A stretch of 64,000 nt of DNA from JAFGPS01 sp964628465 (GCA_964628465.1 CAZVOA010000009.1:36633-100632); one strand, 5' to 3'. Counted from the first letter of the stretch, positions 27,101-36,029 are shown. The notes: generated from the letters alone by a model not told the origin. Numbers and translations are program-made.

Positions 27101-28880
27101 CATCAATTTGTGGCCCAACAGAAAGTAATGGCTCGATATTAAGATCATCACCAAGTGCATTCGGGTCAGGCTGACCGTTTAACTCAGCGTCCGGCTTATC
27201 ATTTGCGTTACCCAGCCATGGCCCTGTAATTACATGATATGCACCGTTATTACTTGAAATTGTCGGATAAGCTGGATATATGACGCTATCAGGTGAGTCG
27301 CCCCAGTCATATTCGATTGTAGTTGGGTCTTCTTTGGCGTAGATCAGATAATCTTCAGTCTCGCCATATTCATATCCCTCATCCGGCCCGGAGCCTCCGT
27401 GACCTGTCAAAGTCGGATAAGATGTACTCCATGCTTTTTCAGCAACACTTATTCTAAGCCACATCGGGTCCGGCTCGTTATTATTATTCAGAGGATTCCA
27501 GCACATGAATGGAGGAGTATCAAGACTTACATTTCCTGCAAAATTAATAATAATCGGAGTATTCTGGACTGCCCATTCAGGTATTGTTGTGCCATCTACG
27601 CATTCAATCAAATCATCCCAGTCTCCATCGCGATTCCAGTCGCACCAGACATTTAAATATATCGGTGAAGTAACAGTTGGGCTTATATTAGTGAGTGTAA
27701 AAGATATTTTTGCTTCCTGGCAATGCGGCAGTACTAACGGCAATTTTATACTGTCATCTGCTCCGTCGCGATTAGATAAGTCTCCGGGCGGATAAAGATT
27801 ATTGTTGGTATCTTCATCATAACCTGTATCGGCGCCGCTCTCGAAGCTCACATCCTTTCCAAGATAAAACTTTTTCTCAGGCTGCCAGTGAATTGGGCCG
27901 TAAGGCGGAAAATATGTCCAGAAAATCGTTGGAAAATTTGCCTGAATATTTGGATCCGTATAAGCGAGCATTTTTGTATTTGGGAACGTGTTTGTACTAT
28001 CTGGAGCATCACCAAGGTCGTGAAGGCGATCACCCTGCATGCCGTCTGTAATCGAGAAAGCAAGATTAACCGACTCGCCTTTAAATTTATGCCCTTCAGG
28101 ATAGTACATCGAAAGCCATCCCGCTGCGCCAGGTAAAGAAAAAACGGCATTATCATTCCATCTAAGCTTTTTGGTTGTCGTTTTCCATCCGAGTTTGTAA
28201 TTATCATTGGCGGATCTTATATCTCTTATACTAAACCAATAAATTGTACCTTCTTCCTGAATAAAGGGATTCTTTTTTACACAGAAATTATATTGAAAAG
28301 CCAGTCTGTGGTTGTTAGGGTCATTATACAGTGAAATTGGGTTATACCAGTCAGAAGGTCGATTTTTTATTTTCCGAACAGAATAATCACCTGGGTAAAA
28401 GGTTTGAGTCCAAAGTTCATTGCCCGGCCTGCTGCCTGAATTAGCAGTTGCCGGAATATCCGAATAAATCTTGATTTCAAACGTCAGGCTGTTTGGTTCA
28501 TTTATGGGTAAAATATCTTCAAAAAAGGAAGCCCAAAAGTGAAAATCAGTGATAGGCCCTGTTGAAGTACATTTGAAGTCATCAGCTAATATTGATTTTG
28601 ATGAATCTACATCCATACCGGTCTCGCCAAAATCTGGCAATTGCGGCCAGTGCATTTTATATGGAAAACCATATCTCCAGTCGCAATTTTCAAGTTCATC
28701 GTCAGGTGTAACATAAATTCCAGAGCTTACACCTTCAAAACTGCTGATTTTCATACTGGTTAATTCCGTGATTAAATGGCCAATGCCGCTGAAAAGTCCC
28801 GATGCTGATGGTACGAATACCATAATAAAAACACATGCGAACAGAATAGGAAATGCTGATTGGGTACTTATCTTTTTCAT
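24102..28880 (-). CDS. Giant secreted protein with GEVED domains and an 85-cysteine heptad ladder
   Basis: 1592 residues from 28880, where GGAGGAAA precedes MKKIST. Signal peptide to about residue 28. Architecture: domain A (about 40-275, LPDFGETGMDVD, ADDFKCTST, WTQTFYPGDY), a GEVED-type domain (about 285-513, GDAPDSTNTFP, YGETEDYLIYA), a second one (to about 695, literally GEVEDYEVVI), a second domain A (about 700-925, ADDFECTST), then residues 933-1533. These hold 85 cysteines in 601 residues, mostly as CPxxxTx heptads. Six copies of a CxAITVCQGSSETI module interrupt the ladder without breaking its overall register. A short Pro-rich tail with RGD and two further Cys ends the protein. A disulphide-linked fibre or metal-binding surface protein is likely, but unproven. 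Confidence 0.85.
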   Translation of the reverse strand: MKKISTQSAFPILFACVFIMVFVPSASGLFSGIGHLITELTSMKISSFEGVSSGIYVTPDDELENCDWRYGFPYKMHWPQLPDFGETGMDVDSSKSILADDFKCTSTGPITDFHFWASFFEDILPINEPNSLTFEIKIYSDIPATANSGSRPGNELWTQTFYPGDYSVRKIKNRPSDWYNPISLYNDPNNHRLAFQYNFCVKKNPFIQEEGTIYWFSIRDIRSANDNYKLGWKTTTKKLRWNDNAVFSLPGAAGWLSMYYPEGHKFKGESVNLAFSITDGMQGDRLHDLGDAPDSTNTFPNTKMLAYTDPNIQANFPTIFWTYFPPYGPIHWQPEKKFYLGKDVSFESGADTGYDEDTNNNLYPPGDLSNRDGADDSIKLPLVLPHCQEAKISFTLTNISPTVTSPIYLNVWCDWNRDGDWDDLIECVDGTTIPEWAVQNTPIIINFAGNVSLDTPPFMCWNPLNNNNEPDPMWLRISVAEKAWSTSYPTLTGHGGSGPDEGYEYGETEDYLIYAKEDPTTIEYDWGDSPDSVIYPAYPTISSNNGAYHVITGPWLGNANDKPDAELNGQPDPNALGDDLNIEPLLSVGPQIDDENGVTIPPLIPGYPADITLEVGGGGGIVQAWIDYNSDMEWQPEEEVYNSFLAEGLHVISFIVPDHAVPGQSFARFRISRQGNLEPDGPAKDGEVEDYEVVIESLSPFTKWLQLPDVTPHGIDIRVDSNEGLRIIADDFECTSTDKITDVHFWGSWRQDKKYDILRIHLSIYDDDPATKINPYSKPNNLLWQKDFHKGEFKEKLYYEVRKPGEWWLDPVKNIIKEGADRQIWKIDIDINPDEAFMQQGTPENPKIYWLAIRVDTNDGQFGWKTRRWPDHFMDDAVWDVGSELPRLWKELRYPKKHPYYDIERNSIDMAFQLTFTQDPGVPTMRPVALTQCSAVQTKCPTQVTVCPPVNTKCPAVATNCPPVQTQCMAITVCQGSSETICPAVLTQCPVVETQCPFVETQCYAITVCQGSSETICPAVYTHCPIVETRCPTSDTKCPAIDTQCPVVETQCPFVETKCYAITVCGGSSETICPAVYTKCPVAETKCPPTVTKCVAITVCQGSSETICPAVVTQCPEEPTRCPPVETQCPPEPTLCQVIETQCPVDTICPASETKCPVVSTKCPVTETRCPPVETECPVVETTCPFVETKCYAITVCQGSSETICPAVLTQCPVVETECPPSDTKCPVIETQCPFVETQCYTITVCQGSSETICPAVYTQCPVAETECPPYNTSCPTTNTRCPEEPTRCPPIETQCPPEPTLCQVIATQCPVETVCPVSETKCPAQQTICPTLSTQCPPSETRCPAETSVCPPVPTQCTAVNTECPPIETQCPPALPGTTCQIETIYPAEETKCPVEKTKCPVSATNCPAYDTRCPVVETQCPVTDTKCPVMKTKCPSKSTECPVVETQCPPEQCQVETVYPAVETKCPVVQTRCPVVETECPPTETKCPNGPTYCPVVITQCPRYETWCTQVETQCPYSQTKCPPPNPTGSCDPPPIPPWQVRGDESLTYSNLTIAEAKRSAAVPAAQSCPAVDVKCPTIIENAKLLVSVI
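24282..26084 (-). repeat. Protein-coding tandem repeat region (CPxxxTx heptads)
   Basis: About 1.8 kb of degenerate 21-base units encoding C-P-x-x-x-T-x, with a longer recurring unit containing AITVCQGSSETI six times. It lies wholly inside the giant secreted-protein gene. The bases vary between units while the amino-acid pattern holds, so the repeat is selected at protein level. Confidence 0.9.
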
Positions 28881-29616
28881 AAGTATTTCCTCCAAATCAG
28901 GTAAATCTTTTAATGGTTTATAACTGGAAAATAGATATGCATTCTTATGAAATTATCACTATTTACCAGTTGTAAATAATTAAAAGAAATGCCCTTTTTT
29001 AGCTTTATTAATTTTCACACAACCACAAGCTTTGCTTCAAAATCCAACAAGCTTCACATGAAAGCACGAAAAAATAACATTTATTATCGCTCTTAGTTGA
29101 AAAATGTCAAGAAAAATCACGATTTTATAGGAATATTTTAAAATTGTTATAAATTACACTCAAATTGGGGATTTTTAAAGGGATTCCTTAAAAGTAGTTA
29201 AGGCTGCTTCCAAATCAGACGAATACTGATTTATCACTAAGTGATATGTAGTGTGTATTGCTAAGGTAGAGACGTATATTGACTTAAGGCTGTACTTATA
29301 TCAGATAATTATCACTGATATCACAAACTAATACAAGCCTTCTGTAATTCCGTGAAAACGGGTACTTTCGACTCCTTAACCTGTGAAAATGAACTAAAGC
29401 ATTTTACTTTGTTTTAAGTAAGGTTGCTAAATATTAATGCTTAATAATGAAACATCTTAATAAAGGTGTTTTTTACATTTTTACAAGTTAATAAGAAGCA
29501 AAGTCCTATATTTCAAATCACAATAGGAATTATGAAATAATTAATTAACCATTAAAGTTAAGAGTATTGTCTTATTTTAAAAAGACTTGCAAATAAATAT
29601 TTTAGGAGACAAAGTT
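28881..29616. other. Long intergenic and leader region before the chemotaxis operon
   Basis: About 735 AT-rich bases between divergent units. Contents: a 15-base palindrome TATCACTAAGTGATA near 29232; a TTAAGGCTG direct repeat near 29203 and 29284; a possible promoter TTGACT (29279-29284) with GATAAT 19 bases on; a CCGT-GAAA-ACGG tetraloop hairpin (29350-29361); and a terminator-like hairpin (29451-29474). No protein-coding frame is convincing. It may hold a structured leader or a small RNA. Confidence 0.5.
29451..29474 (+). terminator. Terminator-like hairpin in the cheW leader
   Basis: AACATCTT pairs with AAGGTGTT (one G-U pair) across an AATA loop, then six T in all. On the plus strand upstream of cheW it could end a short leader RNA or act as an attenuator for the whole chemotaxis operon. 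Confidence 0.5.
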
Positions 29617-30123
29617 ATGACAGAAGCAAAATCAAATTCATTACAAAGCAATCAGGCGCTACTGGACAAGGAAGGTAAATACCTCACCTTTGCTCTGGCC
29701 AATGAAGAGTATGGGCTGGAAATTCTAAAGGTTCGCGAAATCATTGGGTACATGGATATCACAACAGTGCCTCAGATGCCGGATTATGTCAAAGGTGTGA
29801 TCAATCTGCGTGGACAGGTAATACCTGTGATAGACCTTAGAGCAAAGTTCGGTATGGAAACCACTGGGATTACCGAACAGACTTGTATTATAGTAGTCGA
29901 GACTACTCAGGGCGGCCGCAATTGCAGCACTGGAATTGTGGTTGACCGTGTACAGGAAGTGCTTGATATATCCGGTGATAACATAGAAGAAACACCTGAA
30001 TTTGGTTCATCTGTAAACACTGATTTTATTGTTGGATTAGGAAAAGTCGGTACCGCAGTGAAAATTCTCCTTGATATAGACAAAGTTCTGAGTGGAACTG
30101 ATATTGAAGGTATTATTGCCTGA
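29617..30123 (+). CDS. cheW: Chemotaxis coupling protein CheW
   Basis: 168 residues from 29617, where AGGAGA is well placed; an upstream Met at 29587 has no site. The single CheW domain is complete: KYLTFALANEEYGLEILKVREIIG, VPQMPDYVKGVINLRGQVIPVIDLR, and the paired-barrel end GIVVDRVQEVLDI. It links chemoreceptor tips to CheA in signalling arrays. It is the first gene of an eleven-gene chemotaxis operon and lies behind a long leader with a terminator-like hairpin. Confidence 0.96.
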   Translation: MTEAKSNSLQSNQALLDKEGKYLTFALANEEYGLEILKVREIIGYMDITTVPQMPDYVKGVINLRGQVIPVIDLRAKFGMETTGITEQTCIIVVETTQGGRNCSTGIVVDRVQEVLDISGDNIEETPEFGSSVNTDFIVGLGKVGTAVKILLDIDKVLSGTDIEGIIA

Positions 30124-30187
30124 AATAAACGTTAAATGGAAGATTGGAAAACGGTAAAACAGGCATTTAACAGAAGTGAGGTAAAAA

Positions 30188-31708
30188 ATGTGTGTTAGAA
30201 ATATCTTATCAACAATTTTAATATTTTTCATGGTCTCATCTTGTTTTTCTGCTCAAACTAATAGCACAACTGTTAGTGACAGAATAAGTAAAATGGAGCA
30301 GGAACTGGAAGCTCTAAAAGCTGCCGCTTCAAGTGAAGACATGAAAATCACAAGTGAATCAAAAACCAAAGAAACATCACCTGCGAAAACAAGCTCGCCA
30401 TGGAATATGAACTTAAAGCAGTCGGAAAGTAAACAGACAGAAAAGAAAGAACCGGTAAAAACAGAAGTAATATCATCTGCGGCTTCTTCAGTAAAACCGA
30501 TTACAACACAGACCCAGCCGGACACTGCTAAGCTGCAATTGGCTAAAGAAAGTCCAGTCGTTCCAGTTACTCCAGTCGTTCCAGCAGCTAATGAGTCTAA
30601 ACCTAAAAGTTTTTCTCTCTGGTCGAATTTGGATGTTCAGTTTTATGGATATATAAAGCTGGACGCGTCATATGATACATCTATGACTTCTGCGGGTAAT
30701 TACAATATTTATGTCAATCAGGAATCCGCGAATCCGGATGATGACACTTTTAATATGACAGCAAATCAGACTCGTTTTGGTTTTAAAATAAACGGACCTG
30801 AAAAAGACGGTTTAAAAACAAGCGGACTTATTGAATTCGATTTCTTCGGAAATTACGCGTCAGAGAATAAAGCGAAAATTCAAATGCGTCATGCTTATAT
30901 GAAAATGAACTGGGCCGATGGTTTTGAAGTTCTTGCCGGTCAGACATCTGACGTTATGTCACCTTTGAATCCTAACACTCTGAACTACACTGTTCTTTGG
31001 GGTGTTGGTAATATAGGTTACAGACGGCCACAGATTCGTTTGACAAAGACCTGGACTGGCGAGGACAAGAATTTTGTCAAGTTGGAAGCTGCCGTTGCCA
31101 GGACAATTGGTACAGACAAGGCCACAAGCGGTGCGCCTTATGCAGAAACAGGTATGGATGCCGGGTATCCTACCGCACAGTCACGTTTAAGTATGTCTTT
31201 TCCTCTTTTGAAATATAAACCTACGACAATTGGTGTGTCGGGCCATTTAGGAACAGAAGAGTATGATACTCAAACTGATGGGCATAATAAGAAATTCCAA
31301 AGCTGGTCCGGCAATTTTGATTTTACACAACCAATTAATAAGTGGTTCACAATACAGGGAGAATATTTTAAAGGAGAGAATCTCGGAACGTATTTTGGCG
31401 GAATACTCCAGAGTATTAATACAACTACATTAGAAGAGATAGCCGCACAGGGTGGCTGGATAGCAGCGAGCCTCGGGCCGTGGGATAAATGGAATTTCAA
31501 TATTGGTTATGGTGTTGATGATGTTGACAGAGATGATGTAGTTACCGGCAGTAAAATACGGAACTCATCCATGTTTGGTAATTTCATATATTCCATTAAC
31601 AGCAATACTCAAATAGGTTTCGAACTTTCACAATGGGATACGAATTATAAAGATAGTAAAGATGCCGATTCAACTCGAGCTCAATTATCGTTTATTTATA
31701 AGTTCTAA
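30188..31708 (+). CDS. DcaP-like outer-membrane porin within the chemotaxis operon
   Basis: 506 residues with GAGGT before the start. Signal peptide (about 1-22), coiled coil (about 27-45, ISKMEQELEALKAAA), a Lys/Pro/Thr-rich linker of about 90 residues, then the barrel opening WSNLDVQFYGYIKLDASYD and strands TRFGFKINGP and YRRPQIRLTKTW, ending IYKF. It is a paralogue of the 2245-3546 porin; the long linker is the main difference and may span the periplasm or bind peptidoglycan. It lies 64 bases after cheW and 43 before the first receptor gene, all in one direction. An outer-membrane channel co-transcribed with receptors suggests joint uptake and sensing of one nutrient. Confidence 0.85.
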   Translation: MCVRNILSTILIFFMVSSCFSAQTNSTTVSDRISKMEQELEALKAAASSEDMKITSESKTKETSPAKTSSPWNMNLKQSESKQTEKKEPVKTEVISSAASSVKPITTQTQPDTAKLQLAKESPVVPVTPVVPAANESKPKSFSLWSNLDVQFYGYIKLDASYDTSMTSAGNYNIYVNQESANPDDDTFNMTANQTRFGFKINGPEKDGLKTSGLIEFDFFGNYASENKAKIQMRHAYMKMNWADGFEVLAGQTSDVMSPLNPNTLNYTVLWGVGNIGYRRPQIRLTKTWTGEDKNFVKLEAAVARTIGTDKATSGAPYAETGMDAGYPTAQSRLSMSFPLLKYKPTTIGVSGHLGTEEYDTQTDGHNKKFQSWSGNFDFTQPINKWFTIQGEYFKGENLGTYFGGILQSINTTTLEEIAAQGGWIAASLGPWDKWNFNIGYGVDDVDRDDVVTGSKIRNSSMFGNFIYSINSNTQIGFELSQWDTNYKDSKDADSTRAQLSFIYKF

Positions 31709-31751
31709 TCCCAGAAAGTGATTTAAATATAAAAAATGAAGGAGAAATCCA

Positions 31752-33941
31752 ATGTTTAGAAATATGAAATTACGAACAAAATTATTGACAATAGGAATCT
31801 TGCTGACGGTTATTCCTCTAATTACCGTTTCTATAATAGTATATCGACAGAACACAAAAATGGTTGGTGTATCTGATGAGGAAAACACAAAACTGGCCTA
31901 TGCTGATCTTGACCATATTACAAAGAATATTTATGCTCTTTGTGAAACCCAGCAGGAGATTATACAGGAAAATGTTAATAATTCATTGAAAGTTGCCCAT
32001 TACGTGTTAAAAAATGCCGGCCATGTTGATTTTTCAGATGAAGCGGTGACATGGAACGCTGTTAATCAAAATAGCAAAGTCGCTTCGCGTATAGAGCTTC
32101 CAAAGATGTTTGCTGGTGAAACATGGCTGAGTCCGAATACTGATTTGGGAAAGACTTCACCTATTGTTGACCATGTCAAAACGCTCTCCGGAGCTACATG
32201 CACGATTTTCCAGCGTATGAACGATGCAGGGGATATGCTTCGTATTGTAACAAATGTACAGAATACAGATGGTTCACGTGCTATTGGGACATATATTCCG
32301 AAGATGAATTCTGATGGAACTCCTAATCCTGTTGTAAGTGCAGTTCTGAGCGGCCAAACATATAAAGGCCGGGCTTATGTTGTGAATAAATGGTACATCA
32401 CTGCTTATGAACCTATTGTTGATAAAAATAACAACGTAGTTGGAGCATTGTATGTAGGTATTCCACAGGAAAGCGTTGTGTCTCTAAGGCAATCGATAAT
32501 GAATACCAAGGTCGGCAAGACTGGTTATGTCTATGTTCTGGATTCAAAGGGACATTATGTTATTTCGCAAGGTGGAAAACGCGATGGTGAAGATATTAAC
32601 CAGGCAAAAGATGCAAATGGAAATTTATTTATACAGGAAATTTGTAAAAAAACACTTGCTCTTGGCAATGGCGAAATTGGAGAACAAAGGTATCCATGGA
32701 AGAATGAAGGAGATGCTGCAGCACGTGAGAAAGTTGTGCGTCTTATGTATTTTGAGCCTTGGGACTGGGTTATCGGTGTCGGTTCTTACACTGAGGAGTT
32801 CTATGAAGCGAAAAATCGTATAGCGGCGATAGGAAACACAAGCAATTTACTTCTCGGAACAGTTCTTGGAGCGGCGCTGTTAGTTGTTTCAGTCGTATGG
32901 TTCTTTGTAGCAAGTGGTATAACAGGCAAGATAAATCATATTGTCAACCAGCTTACAGAAGGTTCTGAGCAGGTGGCTTCAGCTTCCCAGCAGGTTTCAT
33001 CTGCATCACAATCATTAGCCGAAGGTGCTACAGAGCAGGCGGCAGGTCTTGAAGAAACTTCATCGAGTCTTGAGGAGATGTCTGCAATGACAAAACAAAA
33101 TGCTGATAACGCACAGCAGGCTAATACTCTTGCTTCTGAAGCGAGAAAAGCTGCTGATTCAGGCAATGATTCAATGGGAAGGATGAATAGAGCTATTCAG
33201 GATATTCAAAAGAGTTCCAATGAGACAGCCAAGATTATCAAAGTTATCGATGAAATAGCATTTCAGACCAATCTTCTTGCATTGAATGCTGCAGTTGAAG
33301 CCGCACGAGCGGGTGAAGCAGGAAAAGGCTTTGCCGTTGTAGCAGAAGAAGTTCGTAATCTTGCAATGCGTTCAGCAGAAGCTGCTAAAAATACGGCTAA
33401 TATGATTGAGGAATCTGTAAAGAATTCCAAGAACGGCGTAGATATTGCAACTGAAGTTGGCAAGGTTCTTGAAGAGATAGTTCAAGGTATTGGCAAAACT
33501 ACTGATCTTGTTAGTGAAATTGCGGCAGCGTCAGCCGAGCAGGCACAGGGGATTGATCAGGTCAATACCGCTGTATCACAAATGGATAAGATTACCCAAC
33601 AGAACGCGGCCAATGCGGAAGAATCTGCAAGCGCATCAGAAGAACTGAGTGCTCAGGCTGCGCAAATGGACAAAATCGTAAAGGATTTGGCTATACTTAT
33701 CGGTGGAGTTGATAGCAGGGTACATGGCAGTGTTGGGAAAAATTCTGTTTCCAAAAAAGTGAATAAGGTTTCCAATTCGAATAAGAAGTTATCAATGTCG
33801 AACCAGGTATTTCATAGTATAGCAAAAGACACTTCCAAAAAAGGAAAAGACAAAACGGAAGTTAAAACGAATGCTCATAAAATGATTCCATTGGAAGATA
33901 ATGATTTAGGTAATCACGATTTTGATGAATTTAATGCTTAA
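31752..33941 (+). CDS. Methyl-accepting chemotaxis protein with Cache-type sensor
   Basis: 729 residues. Membrane helix 1 (about 12-30), a periplasmic double-Cache region of the Cache_3-Cache_2 type (about 40-355; GETWLSPNTDLGKTSP, YVVNKWYITAYEPIVD, VGKTGYVYVLDSKGHYVIS, FEPWDWVIGVGSY), helix 2 (about 370-395), then the coiled-coil signalling domain. The hairpin tip EIAFQTNLLALNAAVEAARAG is fully conserved. Gln/Glu-rich methylation segments flank it. The C-terminal tail ends HDFDEFNA, a possible CheR docking peptide (aromatic-x-x-aromatic). The sensor class binds small organic acids or amines in studied cases. GGAGA lies before the start. Confidence 0.92.
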   Translation: MFRNMKLRTKLLTIGILLTVIPLITVSIIVYRQNTKMVGVSDEENTKLAYADLDHITKNIYALCETQQEIIQENVNNSLKVAHYVLKNAGHVDFSDEAVTWNAVNQNSKVASRIELPKMFAGETWLSPNTDLGKTSPIVDHVKTLSGATCTIFQRMNDAGDMLRIVTNVQNTDGSRAIGTYIPKMNSDGTPNPVVSAVLSGQTYKGRAYVVNKWYITAYEPIVDKNNNVVGALYVGIPQESVVSLRQSIMNTKVGKTGYVYVLDSKGHYVISQGGKRDGEDINQAKDANGNLFIQEICKKTLALGNGEIGEQRYPWKNEGDAAAREKVVRLMYFEPWDWVIGVGSYTEEFYEAKNRIAAIGNTSNLLLGTVLGAALLVVSVVWFFVASGITGKINHIVNQLTEGSEQVASASQQVSSASQSLAEGATEQAAGLEETSSSLEEMSAMTKQNADNAQQANTLASEARKAADSGNDSMGRMNRAIQDIQKSSNETAKIIKVIDEIAFQTNLLALNAAVEAARAGEAGKGFAVVAEEVRNLAMRSAEAAKNTANMIEESVKNSKNGVDIATEVGKVLEEIVQGIGKTTDLVSEIAAASAEQAQGIDQVNTAVSQMDKITQQNAANAEESASASEELSAQAAQMDKIVKDLAILIGGVDSRVHGSVGKNSVSKKVNKVSNSNKKLSMSNQVFHSIAKDTSKKGKDKTEVKTNAHKMIPLEDNDLGNHDFDEFNA

Positions 33942-34010
33942 GAAGATCAATAAAATATTAAAAGTGTAGTTATTAGAAGTTATTATTATCAATTATTAAA
34001 GGAAAAAGAA

Positions 34011-36020
34011 ATGTTTAAGAACATGAAATTAGCAACAAAGATGGCGTTAGGATTCGGAATATTAGTAGTAATCTCCGGCATATTAGGTTATGTAGGCTGG
34101 ATGGGTTTATCAAAAGTAACGGAAAATTCAACTATCCTCGCAAAAGGAAACGAGTGCCTGACATTACTGGATTCTTGTGCGAAACTTCGCAGAGATTTTA
34201 CAATAAAGGGATTTGAAAAAGACGAAAGAAGCGGCAAAACCGCCGTGGATAAATGGTTCGATACTTTTGGACAATTTACAACTGAAGTCACTTCACTGTC
34301 TAAATTTGAAGGTTTAAGTAAAGAGAACAAAGATACCGCAAACAGTATTCTGAATAAGTCAACATCTTATAAGGATGTATTTGATAAACAGATTGCGGCA
34401 AAAAAGATGCGAGACGATGCGTTTGCAGCATGGAGTAAAATCGGTGCAGAAGTAACGGTTAAAGTGGGCGATGCAATGAACTCAGTTGTTAATCCTGCCA
34501 TTGCAAAAGCATACGAGGCGAAAGATGCGGGCTTAATTGCGAAATGGACTAAAATCGGCAGCATAGTAAACGAATCAGTGTTCGCCAGTTTCCTGCTGTT
34601 ACGCGTTCAAGCAGTTTATTTACTTGCGACTAATTCCGAGGCGCAGTGGGTAAATTATAACAACCAACTTAAGGTTTGTAATGAAGAAAAAAGGAAATTC
34701 GCAGAATACATCAAAGGCGATACTCAACTTGAGGCTATGGCTGCGAATATAGGTGACAATCTAAGAGAATATGAAACAGCCGGTGAAAATTACCATAGAG
34801 GCATGGTCGCGCAAATTGAGTCAGATAAGGATATGGTCAGCATCGCTAATAATATGGTAGAGATGATGAACACTATACAATCGAATTTGACACAATATAT
34901 GGAAACTTTCAGTGCCCGTATCAATACTCTTATGATTACCATGGCTCTTTGTGGAATTATCATGGGCATAGTACTTGCATTTGTAATTACTCGAAGCATT
35001 ATTAAGCCAATTAACAGAATAATCGTAGGATTGACAGAGGGATCAGAACAGGTAGCATCAGCATCAGGTCAGGTATCGGCTGCTTCGCAGTCTCTTGCAG
35101 AAGGAGCTACAGAGCAGGCAGCAGGTCTGGAAGAAACTTCATCAAGTCTTGAAGAAATGTCAGCAATGACAAAACAGAATGCAGATAACGCTCAGCAGGC
35201 TAATACACTCGCAAACGAAGCGAAAAAGGCTGCAAACGAAGGTTCAGAAGCTATGAACAGAATGAGTTTAGCTATAAAGGATATTCAGAAATCTTCTGAC
35301 GAGACAGCAAAGATCATCAAGGTTATCGATGAGATAGCTTTCCAGACTAACCTTCTTGCATTGAACGCGGCGGTTGAAGCCGCAAGAGCGGGCGAAGCTG
35401 GTAAAGGTTTTGCTGTTGTTGCTGAAGAAGTTCGAAATCTCGCGATGCGTTCAGCAGAAGCTGCAAAGAACACAGCAAATATGATTGAGGAATCAGTAAA
35501 GAATTCCAAGAATGGTGTAGATATTGCGGCCGAAGTTGGCAAGGTTCTTGATGAGATAGTTCAAGGTATTGGTAAAACTACAGATCTTGTTAGTGAGATA
35601 GCAGCCGCTTCAGCGGAACAGGCACAGGGTATCGATCAGGTTAATACCGCTGTTTCACAAATGGATAAAGTCACTCAGCAGAATGCCGCAAACGCAGAAG
35701 AATCCGCAAGCGCATCAGAAGAACTGAGTTCTCAGGCCGAACAAATGGATACAATCGTGAAAGATTTAGCTGTTTTAGTCGGTGGAGCCAATGTCAGGAA
35801 ACAGGGAAATGTTAATACAAATTCCGTTTCTAAAAAAAGTAATAAAGCTTCAAACACACATAAAAAATTATCTATGTCGAACCAGGTATTTCATAGTATA
35901 GCGAGAGATACATCTAAAAAAGGTAATGACAAAAAAGCAGTTAAATCGAATGCTAATAAAATGATTCCATTGGAAGATAGTGATTTAGGTAATCACGATT
36001 TCGATGAATTTAATGCTTAA
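34011..36020 (+). CDS. Methyl-accepting chemotaxis protein with helical (HBM-like) sensor
   Basis: 669 residues; AAAGGA precedes the start. Helix 1 (about 9-30), a long all-helical periplasmic region (about 31-300) of the size of a helical bimodular (HBM) sensor, known from receptors for organic acids, helix 2 (about 303-325), then a signalling domain nearly identical to that of the preceding receptor, including the EIAFQTNLLALNAAVEAARAG tip. The last 50 residues, with LSMSNQVFHSIA and NHDFDEFNA, are also shared. The two genes therefore look like a duplication with replaced sensor domains, or conversion of the 3' halves. No HAMP of usual length is obvious between helix 2 and the coiled coil. 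Confidence 0.92.
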   Translation: MFKNMKLATKMALGFGILVVISGILGYVGWMGLSKVTENSTILAKGNECLTLLDSCAKLRRDFTIKGFEKDERSGKTAVDKWFDTFGQFTTEVTSLSKFEGLSKENKDTANSILNKSTSYKDVFDKQIAAKKMRDDAFAAWSKIGAEVTVKVGDAMNSVVNPAIAKAYEAKDAGLIAKWTKIGSIVNESVFASFLLLRVQAVYLLATNSEAQWVNYNNQLKVCNEEKRKFAEYIKGDTQLEAMAANIGDNLREYETAGENYHRGMVAQIESDKDMVSIANNMVEMMNTIQSNLTQYMETFSARINTLMITMALCGIIMGIVLAFVITRSIIKPINRIIVGLTEGSEQVASASGQVSAASQSLAEGATEQAAGLEETSSSLEEMSAMTKQNADNAQQANTLANEAKKAANEGSEAMNRMSLAIKDIQKSSDETAKIIKVIDEIAFQTNLLALNAAVEAARAGEAGKGFAVVAEEVRNLAMRSAEAAKNTANMIEESVKNSKNGVDIAAEVGKVLDEIVQGIGKTTDLVSEIAAASAEQAQGIDQVNTAVSQMDKVTQQNAANAEESASASEELSSQAEQMDTIVKDLAVLVGGANVRKQGNVNTNSVSKKSNKASNTHKKLSMSNQVFHSIARDTSKKGNDKKAVKSNANKMIPLEDSDLGNHDFDEFNA

Positions 36021-36029
36021 GAATACGAT

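Noticed and set aside
29501..29616. Flagellar-type sigma-28 promoter before cheW
   Set aside because: No TAAA followed at the right distance by GCCGATAA was found, and there are no flagellar genes in the window.
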